Positions 9,656 to 19,543 of a stretch of 64,000 nucleotides of DNA are shown here, piece after piece. Numbering within the stretch: the first letter of the stretch is position 1; every line of letters begins with the position of its first letter. The stretch spans positions 15,075,962-15,139,961 of the forward strand of contig NC_067208.1 of the NCBI RefSeq assembly GCF_026262505.1, in the 5' to 3' direction. The position numbers were made by a program, and so were the translations under genes. The notes beneath the pieces are model-generated. The model searched no databases. It saw only the letters and a list, made by a program, of their open reading frames with translations, and was not told where the DNA came from. Origin of the DNA: Trichomonas vaginalis G3 (taxonomy: Eukaryota; Parabasalia; Trichomonadida; Trichomonadidae).

Positions 9656-10127
9656 ACTACCTTTTTTTTTTTTTTTTTTTTTTTTTTTTGAATTATGCAA
9701 AATATGACTAAATAATTATAAATTTCGAGTTAAATTTTAATTTTGATAAATAATTTAAATTTCAAAATATCAAGTTCAGTTCGACTATGTATGTAGTAAT
9801 TCCTCAATAAAGTGCCAAAACCCTATTAAAATATATGAACATTTTCAACATTTTAATGTTTTTATTTAAAAATTTGTTGGAATATGAGCTTCAAACAATT
9901 ATTATGTAAATAAAAATAATTAAATATATGTATTTATTCGTATTACAACCGTAGTAAGTCGATTCTTCCTTTCTTCTACTGAGTTTTGAATTTGATTTCG
10001 AATTGTAAAGAGATTCAAAGGGAAAATACTAGCGGATAAAAACTACCTCCATGAAAGGGTCATAATGGAGTCAAGTTGTATTTTTTGATATTTTTTGCTT
10101 TTCGAGCCTAAATAGGTAGCCAAGATA
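9656..10127. other. T28 tract and AT-rich upstream region of the BspA-like gene
   Basis: A run of 28 T residues (9,662-9,689) follows the hairpins. It probably marks the element/host junction or a slippage-prone spot in the assembly. The rest is AT-rich with no credible gene, and presumably holds the promoter of the gene at 10,128. No clear initiator was identified. Confidence 0.4.
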
Positions 10128-11573
10128 ATGCCTAAAAATAAGGTTCTAAATTCTGAAGTTTACATGATCCTCTCGTGTGCACCCTTAACAATTCCAATTA
10201 TCGGAACTGAATGCTTTAGAGGATGCATTAATTTCGAGAAATTTGTAGCAACCAGAATAAATATAATACTGGATTCTTGTTTTTCCGGCTGTTATAATCT
10301 TGAAAGCTTTGAAGCAAACGGAATTTCAAGAATCGGAAATGGAGCATTTTTGAATTGTTATAAACTAATATCCATAAATGCATCAAATATTTATCAATTG
10401 GGAAATTCTGTATTTTCAAATTGTTTCGCATTAAAATCATTCAATTCAATTATTAATACAACATTATCATATAATACATTTAGTTCGTGTTCTTCTCTTG
10501 TAAGATTTTCTGCAATATCGGTCCCAGAGATTAGTAATGAGTGCTTTAAAAATTGTAAAAATCTAGTATCTGTTTTATGCCAAAATATAACATTATTAGG
10601 AAATTCGGCGTTTTATGGTTGTCTTCGTTTGGCTGATATTGATACATTCAATGTTAAAATATTAGGAAATTTGCCGTTCGAAAGATGCTTATCTTTGAAG
10701 AACTTCAATTCATCATTCATCACAGAAATACCACAAAATTTGTTCAAAGATTGCGTTGGTATGATCGAAGTTAATTCATCTTGTGTTACAAATATCGGAT
10801 CAAATGCATTCAAAGGATGCACATCTCTCAAGTCGATCAATCTTCCTATGCTGACATCTATCTCGGATTCATCATTTTCAGGATGCACATCACTCATCAC
10901 ATTCACATCGACAACATTGATTGAAATAGGTCCTAATGCATTCGATAACTGCCATCACATGGAGACATTCAATGTTCCATCATGGACGATGAACATCATA
11001 TATGATGGAACATTCCGCAACTGTTACAATCTCATCCACATCCCAGATACATCTTCAGTCAACACAGTTGGGAAAGAATCATTCATGAATTGTCGCAGTT
11101 TAGAATCATTCAACACGAACAACTTAGTTACAGTTCAAGATCGAACATTCAAAGGATGCACAAATCTCAAGATAAGCAACACAAACATCATCAAGACAAT
11201 CGGCTATGAATCATTCATGCTATGTTCATCAATCACAACATTCAACTTCCATTCATGCACAAATCTTGGTGAATCATCATTCGAATCATGCAACATCAGC
11301 GGAACATTAACAATGAACAACACATTCTCATCTATTCCACACAATTCATTCAGAAACAACAAGATATCAGAGCTTTATCTTCGAAGGTGTCATATCGAGA
11401 ATGGAGCATTTTCTGATAACAATGAACTGAAAACATTATTTTTAGACACAATTTCATTGCGTGATCGCGCATTTTTCAATTCAACAAACATCAAATCAAT
11501 TTATCTCAATGGTGTTAACTTCTTTTATGAAAATTCATTAGATTTGATTCATGCATGTGTAAATTATAATTGA
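10128..11573 (+). CDS. BspA-like leucine-rich-repeat protein (481 residues)
   Basis: An intact frame starting at ATG 10,128. Nearly the whole protein consists of LRR_5/TpLRR-type repeats of about 23 residues, with the recurring core I-x-x-x-x-F-x-x-C-x-x-L-x-x-(F/I) and Cys at the end of each helix-like segment (for example NCYKLISIN, GCTSLKSIN). BspA-like proteins are a very large family in T. vaginalis, and some are surface-exposed and implicated in adhesion. This copy has no obvious signal peptide or C-terminal membrane segment, so surface location cannot be claimed. A short copy of its 5' coding end recurs in antisense at 58,885-58,927. It lies just outside the Maverick-like element. Confidence 0.9.
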   Translation: MPKNKVLNSEVYMILSCAPLTIPIIGTECFRGCINFEKFVATRINIILDSCFSGCYNLESFEANGISRIGNGAFLNCYKLISINASNIYQLGNSVFSNCFALKSFNSIINTTLSYNTFSSCSSLVRFSAISVPEISNECFKNCKNLVSVLCQNITLLGNSAFYGCLRLADIDTFNVKILGNLPFERCLSLKNFNSSFITEIPQNLFKDCVGMIEVNSSCVTNIGSNAFKGCTSLKSINLPMLTSISDSSFSGCTSLITFTSTTLIEIGPNAFDNCHHMETFNVPSWTMNIIYDGTFRNCYNLIHIPDTSSVNTVGKESFMNCRSLESFNTNNLVTVQDRTFKGCTNLKISNTNIIKTIGYESFMLCSSITTFNFHSCTNLGESSFESCNISGTLTMNNTFSSIPHNSFRNNKISELYLRRCHIENGAFSDNNELKTLFLDTISLRDRAFFNSTNIKSIYLNGVNFFYENSLDLIHACVNYN

Positions 11574-12250
11574 ATAAATGATTATTCACATGATACAACA
11601 ATCAGAATCATTCAACGAGTCACTATCACTATCTTCGTTACAGAACAATATGTTTATAAGACATTTTATAATCTTAACATCACACGACTCGAGAGTACAT
11701 CTATTTGTCCAATTTTCATTCCATACTTATTCCACTGCTCGAAGGGCAACTCACCATATCATTATTTCTATCAGGCTATTCCCATGGCAAGTTTATTACT
11801 TAGTCTTACTTAGTAAACACGCCATTTTTTTTGATCAATAAACAATATACAAAAATACAAAAGATTTTATTAAATTCAAGCTAACACATTTAATTCAGGC
11901 ACTTATAAATCTGATATAAATACAAAATGAAGTCGAAGGAGAACACGTATAAGTTAAGGGTGTCCTATAGACGATATCTTAACTCTCAAGAAATTATGAT
12001 TTTAAAATTTTAAAGAAATTCTTTGCTCTTTGGTCGTAGTAAAGCTCTTTTCAAATTGGGAGTTTTTTTTAATTGATTATTATACAGTGAAAGGAAATGT
12101 AAAAAAAAGTTAAGGGTTTACATAAATCTGTTTAACTTCAATTCACATTAATAACAATTGGGGCTGAGTCATCAAAAATTAACATTATAATAATACTTTT
12201 AATAATATACATAAATTTTTATTATTCTACATAATAAAGATAAAAAAAAT
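11574..12250. other. Intergenic region, no gene seen
   Basis: AT-rich spacer between two convergent genes. A short frame at 11,578-11,841 has no domain, start context or compositional support. Nothing else is recognised. Confidence 0.5.
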
Positions 12251-15200
12251 TTATAAGTTAAAATATGAAAGCAAAGGAATTGAGTGATTAACATCCCATG
12301 CGTATTCAGCATCAGATATTTGAGCTTGAGAACATCCAGAAACACTCAAAACTGCTTTAATCATCTTCCTTTGTGTTGAAGTATTTTGATGGAAGAACTG
12401 AATCAAAGCAGACTGCAAATACTGCATTCTCATCATGCAGTCATTCATCTTCTCTTTTTCTTTGATATCATTTGCATTGATTTGTTTTGGTTTTTCTACT
12501 TGTTTGACTTTCATTTCTTCGTATTCTTTCTGTGATTCCAGAATAGATTTGGATTGTTCCAGTTGTTTATTTATCTTCCCAAGTTCTTTCTTTTCTGTGT
12601 TCAAATTATTTATTGTTATTTCTTTTTGTTCATTTTCTTTAATAAGATGAAGATTTTTCGCATTCAAAGAATCAACATCGTGTTTGTATTTCTCAAGTAA
12701 TAATGATAATTCTTCATTATTTCTTTTTGTTTCTTCGTTTTCGTTCTGCAATAATTCAATCATTTCGTCTTTATTTGCATCAGAATTATTCAAATTCGTT
12801 TCAAGATCTTTTTGTTTTTCGATTTCAATTTGTTTTTTAGTCAATTCTTCATTGATTTTCTCATTTTCTTTTTGCTTTTGTGACAAAGAAATTGATAATT
12901 CTTCATTTTCTTTCTGCAATTTCTTTAGTAATTCATTCAGATTCGATTTATCAACTAATGATTTCTTCATTTCTTCCATTTTTTGATTTAATTTCTCATT
13001 TTCTTTCTTTAAATCATCATTTTCTTTGTTGATTTCTTGATTTCCATTCAAACTTCTCTTTAAATCTTCATTTTCTTGTTTTAATTGAGAAATTTCATTT
13101 GAAATCTGTTTCATTTCTTCTATTTGCTTCTTTAATTTCTCATTTTCTATTTGAATTTGAGAAATTTCATTATTTAGTTTCTCATTTTCTTTTTGTAATT
13201 TAGGAATTAAATTTTGTTTCATTTCTTTGTTTTCTTTCTTTATAGAATCATTTTCTTTGTTGATTTCGTTCATTTCTTCAATGATTTCTTCATTTCCATT
13301 CAAACTTCTCTTTAAATCTTCATTTTCTCTCTTTAAATTGGAAATTTCGTTCAATTTCTTCTTCATTTCTTGATTTATTTCATTTAGTTTCTGTTTGTTT
13401 TCTTCATTTTCTTTCTTCAACAGAGAATTTTCTTCAATTTCCTGTTTGAAGTTCAATTCGTTTTCATTTAGTTTCTTTTTGTTTTCTTCGTTTTCTTTGA
13501 TAGATTTAGAAAGTCTTTCATTTAATTCCTTATTTTCTTTCATTAAATCAGAAATGTTTTGTTTCATTTCTTCATTTTCTTTCTTTAAAATAGATAATTT
13601 CTTCTTGGTTTCTTCACCAAGATCATTTAATCTCTGTTTGTTTTCTTCACTTTCTTTCATGAAACTGTTAAATTCGTTTAATTTCTGCTTCAAATTATCA
13701 TTTTCTTTCTTTAAAACAGAGAGTTTTTCTTCATTTTCTTTCTTAGAATTAGAGAATTTTTCATTAAAATCAACAATTTTCTGTTTCATTTCTTCATTAA
13801 TTTCATTTAATTTCTGCTTCAACTCTTCATTTTCTTTCTTTAAAACAGAAATTTCATTCAATTTCTTCTTAGTTTCTTCGCCAAGATTATATATTTTCTG
13901 TTTGTTTTCTTCATTTTCTTTCTTGAAACTGTTAAATTCTTCAATTCTCTGCTTTAACTCTTCATTTTCTTTCTCCAAAACAGATAATTTTTCTTCATTT
14001 TCTTTCTTTAAAAGAGAAATTTCAGATGATTTTTCTTCATTTTCTTTTGTAAATTTAGAAAGTTTTTGTTGGATTTCTTCAATTTCTTTTTGTTTTTCTG
14101 TGATTTCTTGTTTAATTCGTTCGTTTTCTTTCTTTAGAGAAGAGATTTCTTCGTCATCTCCAAAAGTAACAGTAGACCATTCATCTTTTTTGTTTTGAGA
14201 AATTTCTTTGTTTAGTTTGTTTATTTCTTCATCTTTCTTTTGCAAATCAATTCTCATCTTCTTTATTTTGTTTTCTCTCTTTTCTATTTCATTCTTCTTT
14301 TCTTTTTCCACAATTCCAATCTTTTCCAAATGATTTTTGTTGATTTTTTCGATTTCCAATTTCAAGTTCTTTATTTCTTCGTCTTTTTCTTTTGAATCAT
14401 CATCAGAATCAGCTCCCCACAAATCTTGGTATCCTTTCTTTACTTCTTCCTCGAGTTCTTTGATTTTCTCGTTTTGTTTCGTGATTTTTTCTTTCAAATC
14501 TCGAATTTCTTTTTCAGAAGAATTAGATTCCAAGTTTTGTGTCGAATTTTCATTCAACTGGTTTTCTAATTCGGATTTTTCTTTCAAAAGTGAAGTAATC
14601 TTTAATTGGTTGTCAGAATTTTGTTTCTGAAGTGAAGTGAACTGATTTTGTAAGTCAGAATTTTCTTTTTGAAGTTTTTGGTTCTTTTCTGAAGAAATCT
14701 TCATTTCTTTTTCTAATTTCTCCAGATTTTGACTCAAAACATCTAATTTTTGTTGAAGATTTGATGATTTTTCATTCGAAATTTTGAAGTCACTTTCTAT
14801 TTCTGTCACTTTTTGTTTCAATTTATCATTTTCAGAATTTTTTACAGATTTTTCATTTTCTGATTCAGAAAGTTTTTGTTTCAAATCATTGAGTGTTTTG
14901 TTGTTTTCTTCAACTTGTTTTTGAAGAATTTCATTTTCTTTTTCTAATTTTTCTTTGATTTCTTCATTTTCTGTTTCATTCCAAGCATTTTCTTGAAGAT
15001 TTTCAACTTCTTTCTTCAAATCTTCATTTTCTTTCTTTAATTCTTCATTTAATTTCTCTTTTTCTTTAACTTCACTTTCTAATTCTGTCACTTTTTGTTT
15101 AAGAATTTCATTTTCATCGACATCAGAATTTTCTTGGTTTTCTTCGATTTGTTTCTCTAGATCTTGGTTGATTTTCTCACTTTCTTTTTGTAGATTATCA

Positions 15201-17239
15201 ACTTGTTCAAGTAATTTCTTCAAATCTTCATTAGATTTCTCTGTATCTTTGTATTTTTGTTCCAATTCCTTTAGTTTTTGTTTCAACTCATCACTTTCTT
15301 CAGTGTATGATTCATTCCACGTGCTTTCCTGGAGTTCGTCCATTTCTTTCTTTAATTCTTCATTTTCTTTTTTGAGATTATTGATTTCTTGTTTTAATTT
15401 CTCTGTTTCTTGATTATCTTCATCATCTTTCCAAACATTTTCTGTCAAATCATCAATTTCTTTCTTCAATTCTTCATTTTCTTTCTTTAGTTTATTATTT
15501 TCTTCTTTTAATTTGTCAGAATTTTTCACTTCACTTTCTAATTCTGTCACTTTTTGTTTAAGATCATTTTCATTTTCATTCCAAAGATTTTCTTCATTTG
15601 TTTCTATTTGTTTTTGAAGTTCTTTGATATTTTGTTTTAATTTTTCATTTTCTTTCTTTAAATTAGAAATTTCTTCTTGATTGTCTTCATTTTCGTTTTC
15701 ATTCCAAAGATTTTCTTGAAGTTCTTCATTTTCTTTCTTTAATTCACTGATTTCTTGTTTGAGTTTATTTATTTCATCATCATTAGATTTCTCTTCATTA
15801 ATTTTCTTCAAATTTTCATTTTCTTTTTGTAATTTCTCCAAATTTTGTTTAATTTCTTCAATTTCATCATTATTTCCATCATTCCAAGCATTTTCTTCAT
15901 TTTCTTCAACTTGCTTTTGGAGATTTTCATTTTCTTTTTTGAGATTATTGATTTCTTGTTTTAATTTGTCCAAATTTTGTTTTATTTCATCATTTCCATC
16001 ATCATTCCAAGCATTTGATTCTAATTCATCAATTGTTTCTTGCATTTCTTTGACTTTTGTCTGCAAATTTTGATTTTCTTTCTTAATTTTCTCAATTTCA
16101 AAATTATTTTCAGATTTTTCGAGTTCCTGCAACAAACTTTCATTGTCTGACTCCTTTTCTTTGATTATATCTTTCAGTTTCTCTATTTGCAGCTGTAAAT
16201 TTCCGATTTCTTTGTTTTGATTTTTAAGATTTTCAATTTCTTTCTTCAAATTCTCATTTTCTTGTTTGATTTCATCTGTATCATCGATGTCACCCCATGC
16301 ATTGTCATTTTCTTGGAGTTCTTCTATTTGTTTCTTCAAATTTTGGATTTCATTTTGATATTTCTTTTCATTTTCAGCGAAATCAGAGGAATCATCAATG
16401 TTTTTACTCAGTTTCTCTATTTGTTCTCTCTGTTCTTTGATTAATGAATTCATATCATTGTAATTTTGTAATTGTTTGTCTTTTTCGGCCAATTTCGACT
16501 TTAGAGCATCATTTTCTTTGGAAATTTCTTGTGAAGCTGATATTTGCTTCTGTAACAACTCAATTGTCTTTGTTGCAGTTTCATATTTCATTTTGTATGC
16601 GCCTTCGTTTTGTTCTTTAAGTTCTTGTATTTCTGCGTCCTTTTCTTCGAGTTCTGCTTGGTCGTTCATCAATTCGTCGTTTAGTTGGTCGTTTTCTGCA
16701 CGAAGTTCTTTGATAATTATTTCAAGGTTAGAAAATTCTTTTGTTTTTTGAGTCATTTCGGCCAATTGGCTCCTTAATGTATCAAGTTCTGCATTATTAG
16801 ATGCCGGCGATACTTGCGGTTGGTTTTTAGTGAGTTTTTGAATTTGAGATTTAAGATTTTGAATTTCTATGTCTTTTTCGCTTTCATTTGGATCATCATT
16901 CCATAATTCATTGTTAAGAGACTCTATTTCTTGCTGTTGTTCTGCAATTTTCTTCTGTAAACTTGCAATTAAATCCGAATTTTGGTTTCTTGCATTTGAT
17001 TGAGAAATTAAAGATAACCTTGATATTTCTGCATTCTTTTGGCTAACACTTTCTTGAAGTGCAGATATCAATGCCTTAGAATCTTCAAGTTGTTGTTCAA
17101 GTTCTTCTATTTTTGAACTATTATCAACTGAAGGAGCATTCATTTGAGAAAGCATCTTCTCTAAATCCCTTATTCTTGCGGTTTTCTGCTTTAGCAGCAC
17201 CTTCATTTTTTGGGGATCCATATTCTTTTCATCACTCAT
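12251..17239 (-). CDS. Giant golgin-like coiled-coil protein with GRIP-like C-terminus (1,662 residues)
   Basis: An intact frame from ATG 17,239. About 1,560 residues are continuous charged coiled coil rich in Lys, Glu, Asn and Leu heptads. The last 60 residues leave the coiled coil and resemble a GRIP domain: a Tyr-Leu pair in RMQYLQSALIQFFHQ, then a second helix around MIKAVLSVSG and a third segment. In known golgins this domain binds Arl1 GTPase at the trans-Golgi. A golgin tethering vesicles at the Golgi is therefore the likely role. Unusually, all 11 tryptophans before the C-terminal domain lie in short acidic breaks of the coiled coil (see findings). It is divergent from the thioredoxin-like gene, with 101 bp between the start codons. 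The GRIP call is by eye; a generic coiled-coil protein is the alternative. Confidence 0.7.
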   Translation of the reverse strand: MSDEKNMDPQKMKVLLKQKTARIRDLEKMLSQMNAPSVDNSSKIEELEQQLEDSKALISALQESVSQKNAEISRLSLISQSNARNQNSDLIASLQKKIAEQQQEIESLNNELWNDDPNESEKDIEIQNLKSQIQKLTKNQPQVSPASNNAELDTLRSQLAEMTQKTKEFSNLEIIIKELRAENDQLNDELMNDQAELEEKDAEIQELKEQNEGAYKMKYETATKTIELLQKQISASQEISKENDALKSKLAEKDKQLQNYNDMNSLIKEQREQIEKLSKNIDDSSDFAENEKKYQNEIQNLKKQIEELQENDNAWGDIDDTDEIKQENENLKKEIENLKNQNKEIGNLQLQIEKLKDIIKEKESDNESLLQELEKSENNFEIEKIKKENQNLQTKVKEMQETIDELESNAWNDDGNDEIKQNLDKLKQEINNLKKENENLQKQVEENEENAWNDGNNDEIEEIKQNLEKLQKENENLKKINEEKSNDDEINKLKQEISELKKENEELQENLWNENENEDNQEEISNLKKENEKLKQNIKELQKQIETNEENLWNENENDLKQKVTELESEVKNSDKLKEENNKLKKENEELKKEIDDLTENVWKDDEDNQETEKLKQEINNLKKENEELKKEMDELQESTWNESYTEESDELKQKLKELEQKYKDTEKSNEDLKKLLEQVDNLQKESEKINQDLEKQIEENQENSDVDENEILKQKVTELESEVKEKEKLNEELKKENEDLKKEVENLQENAWNETENEEIKEKLEKENEILQKQVEENNKTLNDLKQKLSESENEKSVKNSENDKLKQKVTEIESDFKISNEKSSNLQQKLDVLSQNLEKLEKEMKISSEKNQKLQKENSDLQNQFTSLQKQNSDNQLKITSLLKEKSELENQLNENSTQNLESNSSEKEIRDLKEKITKQNEKIKELEEEVKKGYQDLWGADSDDDSKEKDEEIKNLKLEIEKINKNHLEKIGIVEKEKKNEIEKRENKIKKMRIDLQKKDEEINKLNKEISQNKKDEWSTVTFGDDEEISSLKKENERIKQEITEKQKEIEEIQQKLSKFTKENEEKSSEISLLKKENEEKLSVLEKENEELKQRIEEFNSFKKENEENKQKIYNLGEETKKKLNEISVLKKENEELKQKLNEINEEMKQKIVDFNEKFSNSKKENEEKLSVLKKENDNLKQKLNEFNSFMKESEENKQRLNDLGEETKKKLSILKKENEEMKQNISDLMKENKELNERLSKSIKENEENKKKLNENELNFKQEIEENSLLKKENEENKQKLNEINQEMKKKLNEISNLKRENEDLKRSLNGNEEIIEEMNEINKENDSIKKENKEMKQNLIPKLQKENEKLNNEISQIQIENEKLKKQIEEMKQISNEISQLKQENEDLKRSLNGNQEINKENDDLKKENEKLNQKMEEMKKSLVDKSNLNELLKKLQKENEELSISLSQKQKENEKINEELTKKQIEIEKQKDLETNLNNSDANKDEMIELLQNENEETKRNNEELSLLLEKYKHDVDSLNAKNLHLIKENEQKEITINNLNTEKKELGKINKQLEQSKSILESQKEYEEMKVKQVEKPKQINANDIKEKEKMNDCMMRMQYLQSALIQFFHQNTSTQRKMIKAVLSVSGCSQAQISDAEYAWDVNHSIPLLSYFNL

Positions 17240-17340
17240 TAGATTTTGAAATTTTAAGTTAATATTTTAAATCTAGAATAAGGAACAATGATTTCGGTAA
17301 TTTTGTAAATAGATTTTTTTATTTTTCAAACAAAAATTTA
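17240..17340. promoter_or_regulatory. Divergent promoter of golgin and thioredoxin-like genes
   Basis: Only 101 bp separate the two start codons, so both promoters lie here. Each gene has a TTCAAA element just before its ATG (plus strand TTTTCAAAC about 14 bases upstream; minus strand TTTCAAAAT about 10 bases upstream). It resembles, but is not identical to, the trichomonad TCA initiator. Confidence 0.4.
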
Positions 17341-18441
17341 ATGATTCCGTTTCTCTTTTCCATAGCTGAATACTATCAGTTGAACGAAAACAATTTTGAT
17401 TCAACTACAGGCTCTCATAAGAGGATGTGTATCAAGGTTTATAGTACTTTTTGCCCACATTCACAAAAATTTGCACCAACATGGACAGAATTCGTTGAAC
17501 TAAACAAAAACAATACAGACGTAGAATTTGGAGAAGTGGAATGCCATTCAAATGAAAAATTATGCAAGAATTTAACAAATGGATTATTCCCAAGAGTTCT
17601 TTGGGTTGAATCAGCAATAGGATTAATATACATGCATAATGGCGAGCGAACAATTCCTGTTCTTAAAGAATTTATGAACCAAATGCCATATTATCCTTTC
17701 AATTTTTCAACTTTTGAATTAAATCACTTAAAGGCATCCAAAACAAATCCAGTTTATTCACTTACACTTCCTTACAAAGAAAAAGGAAACTTAGATTCCT
17801 ACAGAAAAATGTTTCTTGAAGAAGAAATTAGTATTCCAAATCTATATCTAGCATTTACTGAATATGGAAGTGCTGAACTGAAAATGTATGGAGAAAACAT
17901 TATTACGTACTCTGAAGAAATGTCTCCAGAAGCTTACCGTACTTTTATCCAGAAAAATTCACCAAAAAGAGTTTTCAAATTCTCTAAACCTGCAGTTGAA
18001 AAACTAATGTTATCAGGTAGTGAATTCGTTTACTTACGCTTTGACTCTAAACATAAATTACAAGCATTTCTTCCAATTTTCGAAAGAAGTTTAGCAAAGT
18101 ATAAGACATATTACGAAATATACGGACCAGAGACAGAATTTGGAAAGGAATTTGGACTAACAGGCAAAAATATTATTGTTTTTATTGATGAACGCAACGG
18201 AAGGTATTGTCAATTGAAGAGTGATAAACCAACATACTTAGAGGTGTCTAAGTGGGTAGATAACATTGAACAAGGAAAACGTCTTTCGTGGAAGAAATAT
18301 AATTCATCTGACTTTTTCACAAAACTTTGCTTTGTAGTAGTAATAGTACTTATTGTTTTCATCCTTTACAGGGTTGTTTTCAAAAGAATGAAATTTTGTA
18401 ACAAAAAAAGGATCTTATTATCAGGAAGCCATCTAGTATAA
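17341..18441 (+). CDS. Membrane-anchored thioredoxin/PDI-like protein (366 residues)
   Basis: An intact frame. A short hydrophobic N-terminus (MIPFLFSIA) may be a signal peptide. A thioredoxin-like fold follows, with VYSTFCPHSQKFAPTW at residues about 33-48. The active site is C38-P-H-S41, so the second Cys of the usual CxxC is Ser. CxxS forms of protein disulfide isomerase relatives can isomerise or form mixed disulfides but are poor oxidases. The rest of the lumenal part is a long region that may hold further thioredoxin-like folds. One hydrophobic segment (residues about 327-347) and a basic tail (FKRMKFCNKKR) make it a type I membrane protein like the TMX family. The location is probably ER or Golgi. 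It shares a promoter region with a golgin. Confidence 0.75.
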   Translation: MIPFLFSIAEYYQLNENNFDSTTGSHKRMCIKVYSTFCPHSQKFAPTWTEFVELNKNNTDVEFGEVECHSNEKLCKNLTNGLFPRVLWVESAIGLIYMHNGERTIPVLKEFMNQMPYYPFNFSTFELNHLKASKTNPVYSLTLPYKEKGNLDSYRKMFLEEEISIPNLYLAFTEYGSAELKMYGENIITYSEEMSPEAYRTFIQKNSPKRVFKFSKPAVEKLMLSGSEFVYLRFDSKHKLQAFLPIFERSLAKYKTYYEIYGPETEFGKEFGLTGKNIIVFIDERNGRYCQLKSDKPTYLEVSKWVDNIEQGKRLSWKKYNSSDFFTKLCFVVVIVLIVFILYRVVFKRMKFCNKKRILLSGSHLV

Positions 18442-18821
18442 GCAAGTTTGTTTGTAATTAAATTGCTTTATTGGTTTCTTTTATATTTTTATTCTTGAAG
18501 ATTTCAACGAGAATTGATTGAAATATAGATTTTTGGGAGGTTATCTTATTGGTTAGCAGATAACTTGTTTCAACCGTGAAAATTATTCCAAAAAAATAAA
18601 AGCACGTTGATCAACAATAAATGAAGAATCCTTTATTAAATCCAATAAAGATCTATAATATATTAACATTATGACTTCAACGAGATTTTGACTCGGTAAA
18701 AAAAAATTATTCCATTCTCGTTCGAGTCAGAGAAGTTTTGAAAATATAAATAAAGAAGAGGTAATTCTAAAAACAATCCGTAATATTTACAAACAAAAAC
18801 AAAAATATATAAACAAACAAA
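18442..18821. other. Intergenic region, no gene seen
   Basis: AT-rich spacer between the convergent 3' ends of the thioredoxin-like and phosphatase genes. No feature is recognised. Confidence 0.5.
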
Positions 18822-19522
18822 TCAATCGAAGGCAAAAGCATAACTATGTCTTCTGAGAGTGCGTGAATGTGATAAAACTGGACGCACATCTTTAGCTTCT
18901 AAACAGCTTTGAAGAATCGTGAGAATATCAGACTTAAGATTTCTATCGCCGTGAAAACCTGTCCAACGCTCGATTTGAATGCAGTTATCGCGGTTGGCAA
19001 TGAAAGTATTCGATGAATCATCAATGAGAATAATATCTGTTGGAGAACGTTGGAATAAGCTGAGATCCTTAATTAAGAACCCACCCTCTTTATAGCAAGA
19101 ATCACGATAAAGACGGTGATCCTTTGTAACGTAAGGGCAAATACGGTTAATTATAAAATCTGCGTATTCTTGTTCAGCAGCTGTAAAGATAAAGAGGTCA
19201 TAATTTTTCTGGCAAAAATCTAAAAATTTCTTAAGTCCTGGACGTAATATAATGTAATACTTGTTGTATCTGAAATAATGAAGATTTCCGTTTGGTGGAT
19301 TAAGTGATGCGTGAAATAAGTATCATCAAGGTCAAGAACCAGTGTCTTTTTGCCAGAAATTTCTTCCGGAGGTTGGTATTTAATGCAATATTCACCAGAG
19401 AAGAAATGTTTTATTTTTTCGCGAAACGTCAAAGGTCTGCGTGGATATTTTGTTGCTTTTGATACATATGATACGTCGTTCATAAATTTGGATTCACTGA
19501 ATGAAAAAGACACGAGATTCAT
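18822..19522 (-). pseudogene. FCP1/SCP (NIF)-type phosphatase with one frameshift
   Basis: Minus strand from ATG 19,522. The first frame gives residues 1 to about 70 and includes the catalytic motif LVLDLDDTYF (DxDx[TV] phosphatase signature). A few codons later the family sequence continues in the -1 frame: LRPGLKKFLDF, then CPYVTKDHRLYRDSC, KDLSLF, a second Asp-rich motif IILIDDS, and a C-terminus ending at TGA 18,822. The two parts together are about 233 residues, the normal size of a small CTD-type phosphatase, which removes phosphate from Ser/Thr of proteins such as RNA polymerase II. The break lies between about 19,255 and 19,330. Everything else looks under constraint, so a base-calling error is as likely as a genuine mutation. 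Confidence 0.8.
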
Positions 19523-19538
19523 TAAAAATAAAAATTTT

Positions 19539-19543
19539 TATGA
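19539..19543 (-). promoter_or_regulatory. TCA-type initiator of the phosphatase gene
   Basis: On the minus strand this reads TCATA, matching the trichomonad initiator TCA(+1)YW, 16 bases before the ATG at 19,522. Transcription would start at the A, giving a leader of about 18 bases. Confidence 0.5.

Larger units (their letters stand above)
1..9660. mobile_element. Arm of a decayed Maverick/Polinton-like element
   Basis: This block holds about ten tightly packed genes, mostly on the minus strand, with intergenic gaps of 5 to 40 bases, unlike the loosely spaced host genes further right. Its recognisable products are a packaging ATPase, an SF3 helicase, a probable major capsid protein and a probable penton-like protein, which together are the signature of Polinton/Maverick elements and related polinton-like viruses. 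Most long frames are broken by single-base indels. The right end is inferred from two GC-rich hairpins and a T28 tract just before host-like sequence. The other end lies outside the window, so the terminal inverted repeat and target duplication cannot be tested. Integrase, protease and DNA polymerase are not seen here. Mavericks are known to be abundant in T. vaginalis; the exact family of this copy is not determined. Confidence 0.8.

Noticed and set aside
9662..9689. T28 tract as poly(A) tail of a retroelement
   Set aside because: No reverse-transcriptase remnant or target duplication next to it; more likely an element border or assembly slippage.
11578..11841. Frame following the BspA-like gene
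   Set aside because: No conserved motif, no start context; LRR similarity has ended.
13395..14198. Long plus-strand frame antisense to the golgin gene
   Set aside because: It is Phe/Ser-rich shadow translation of Lys/Glu coiled-coil codons.
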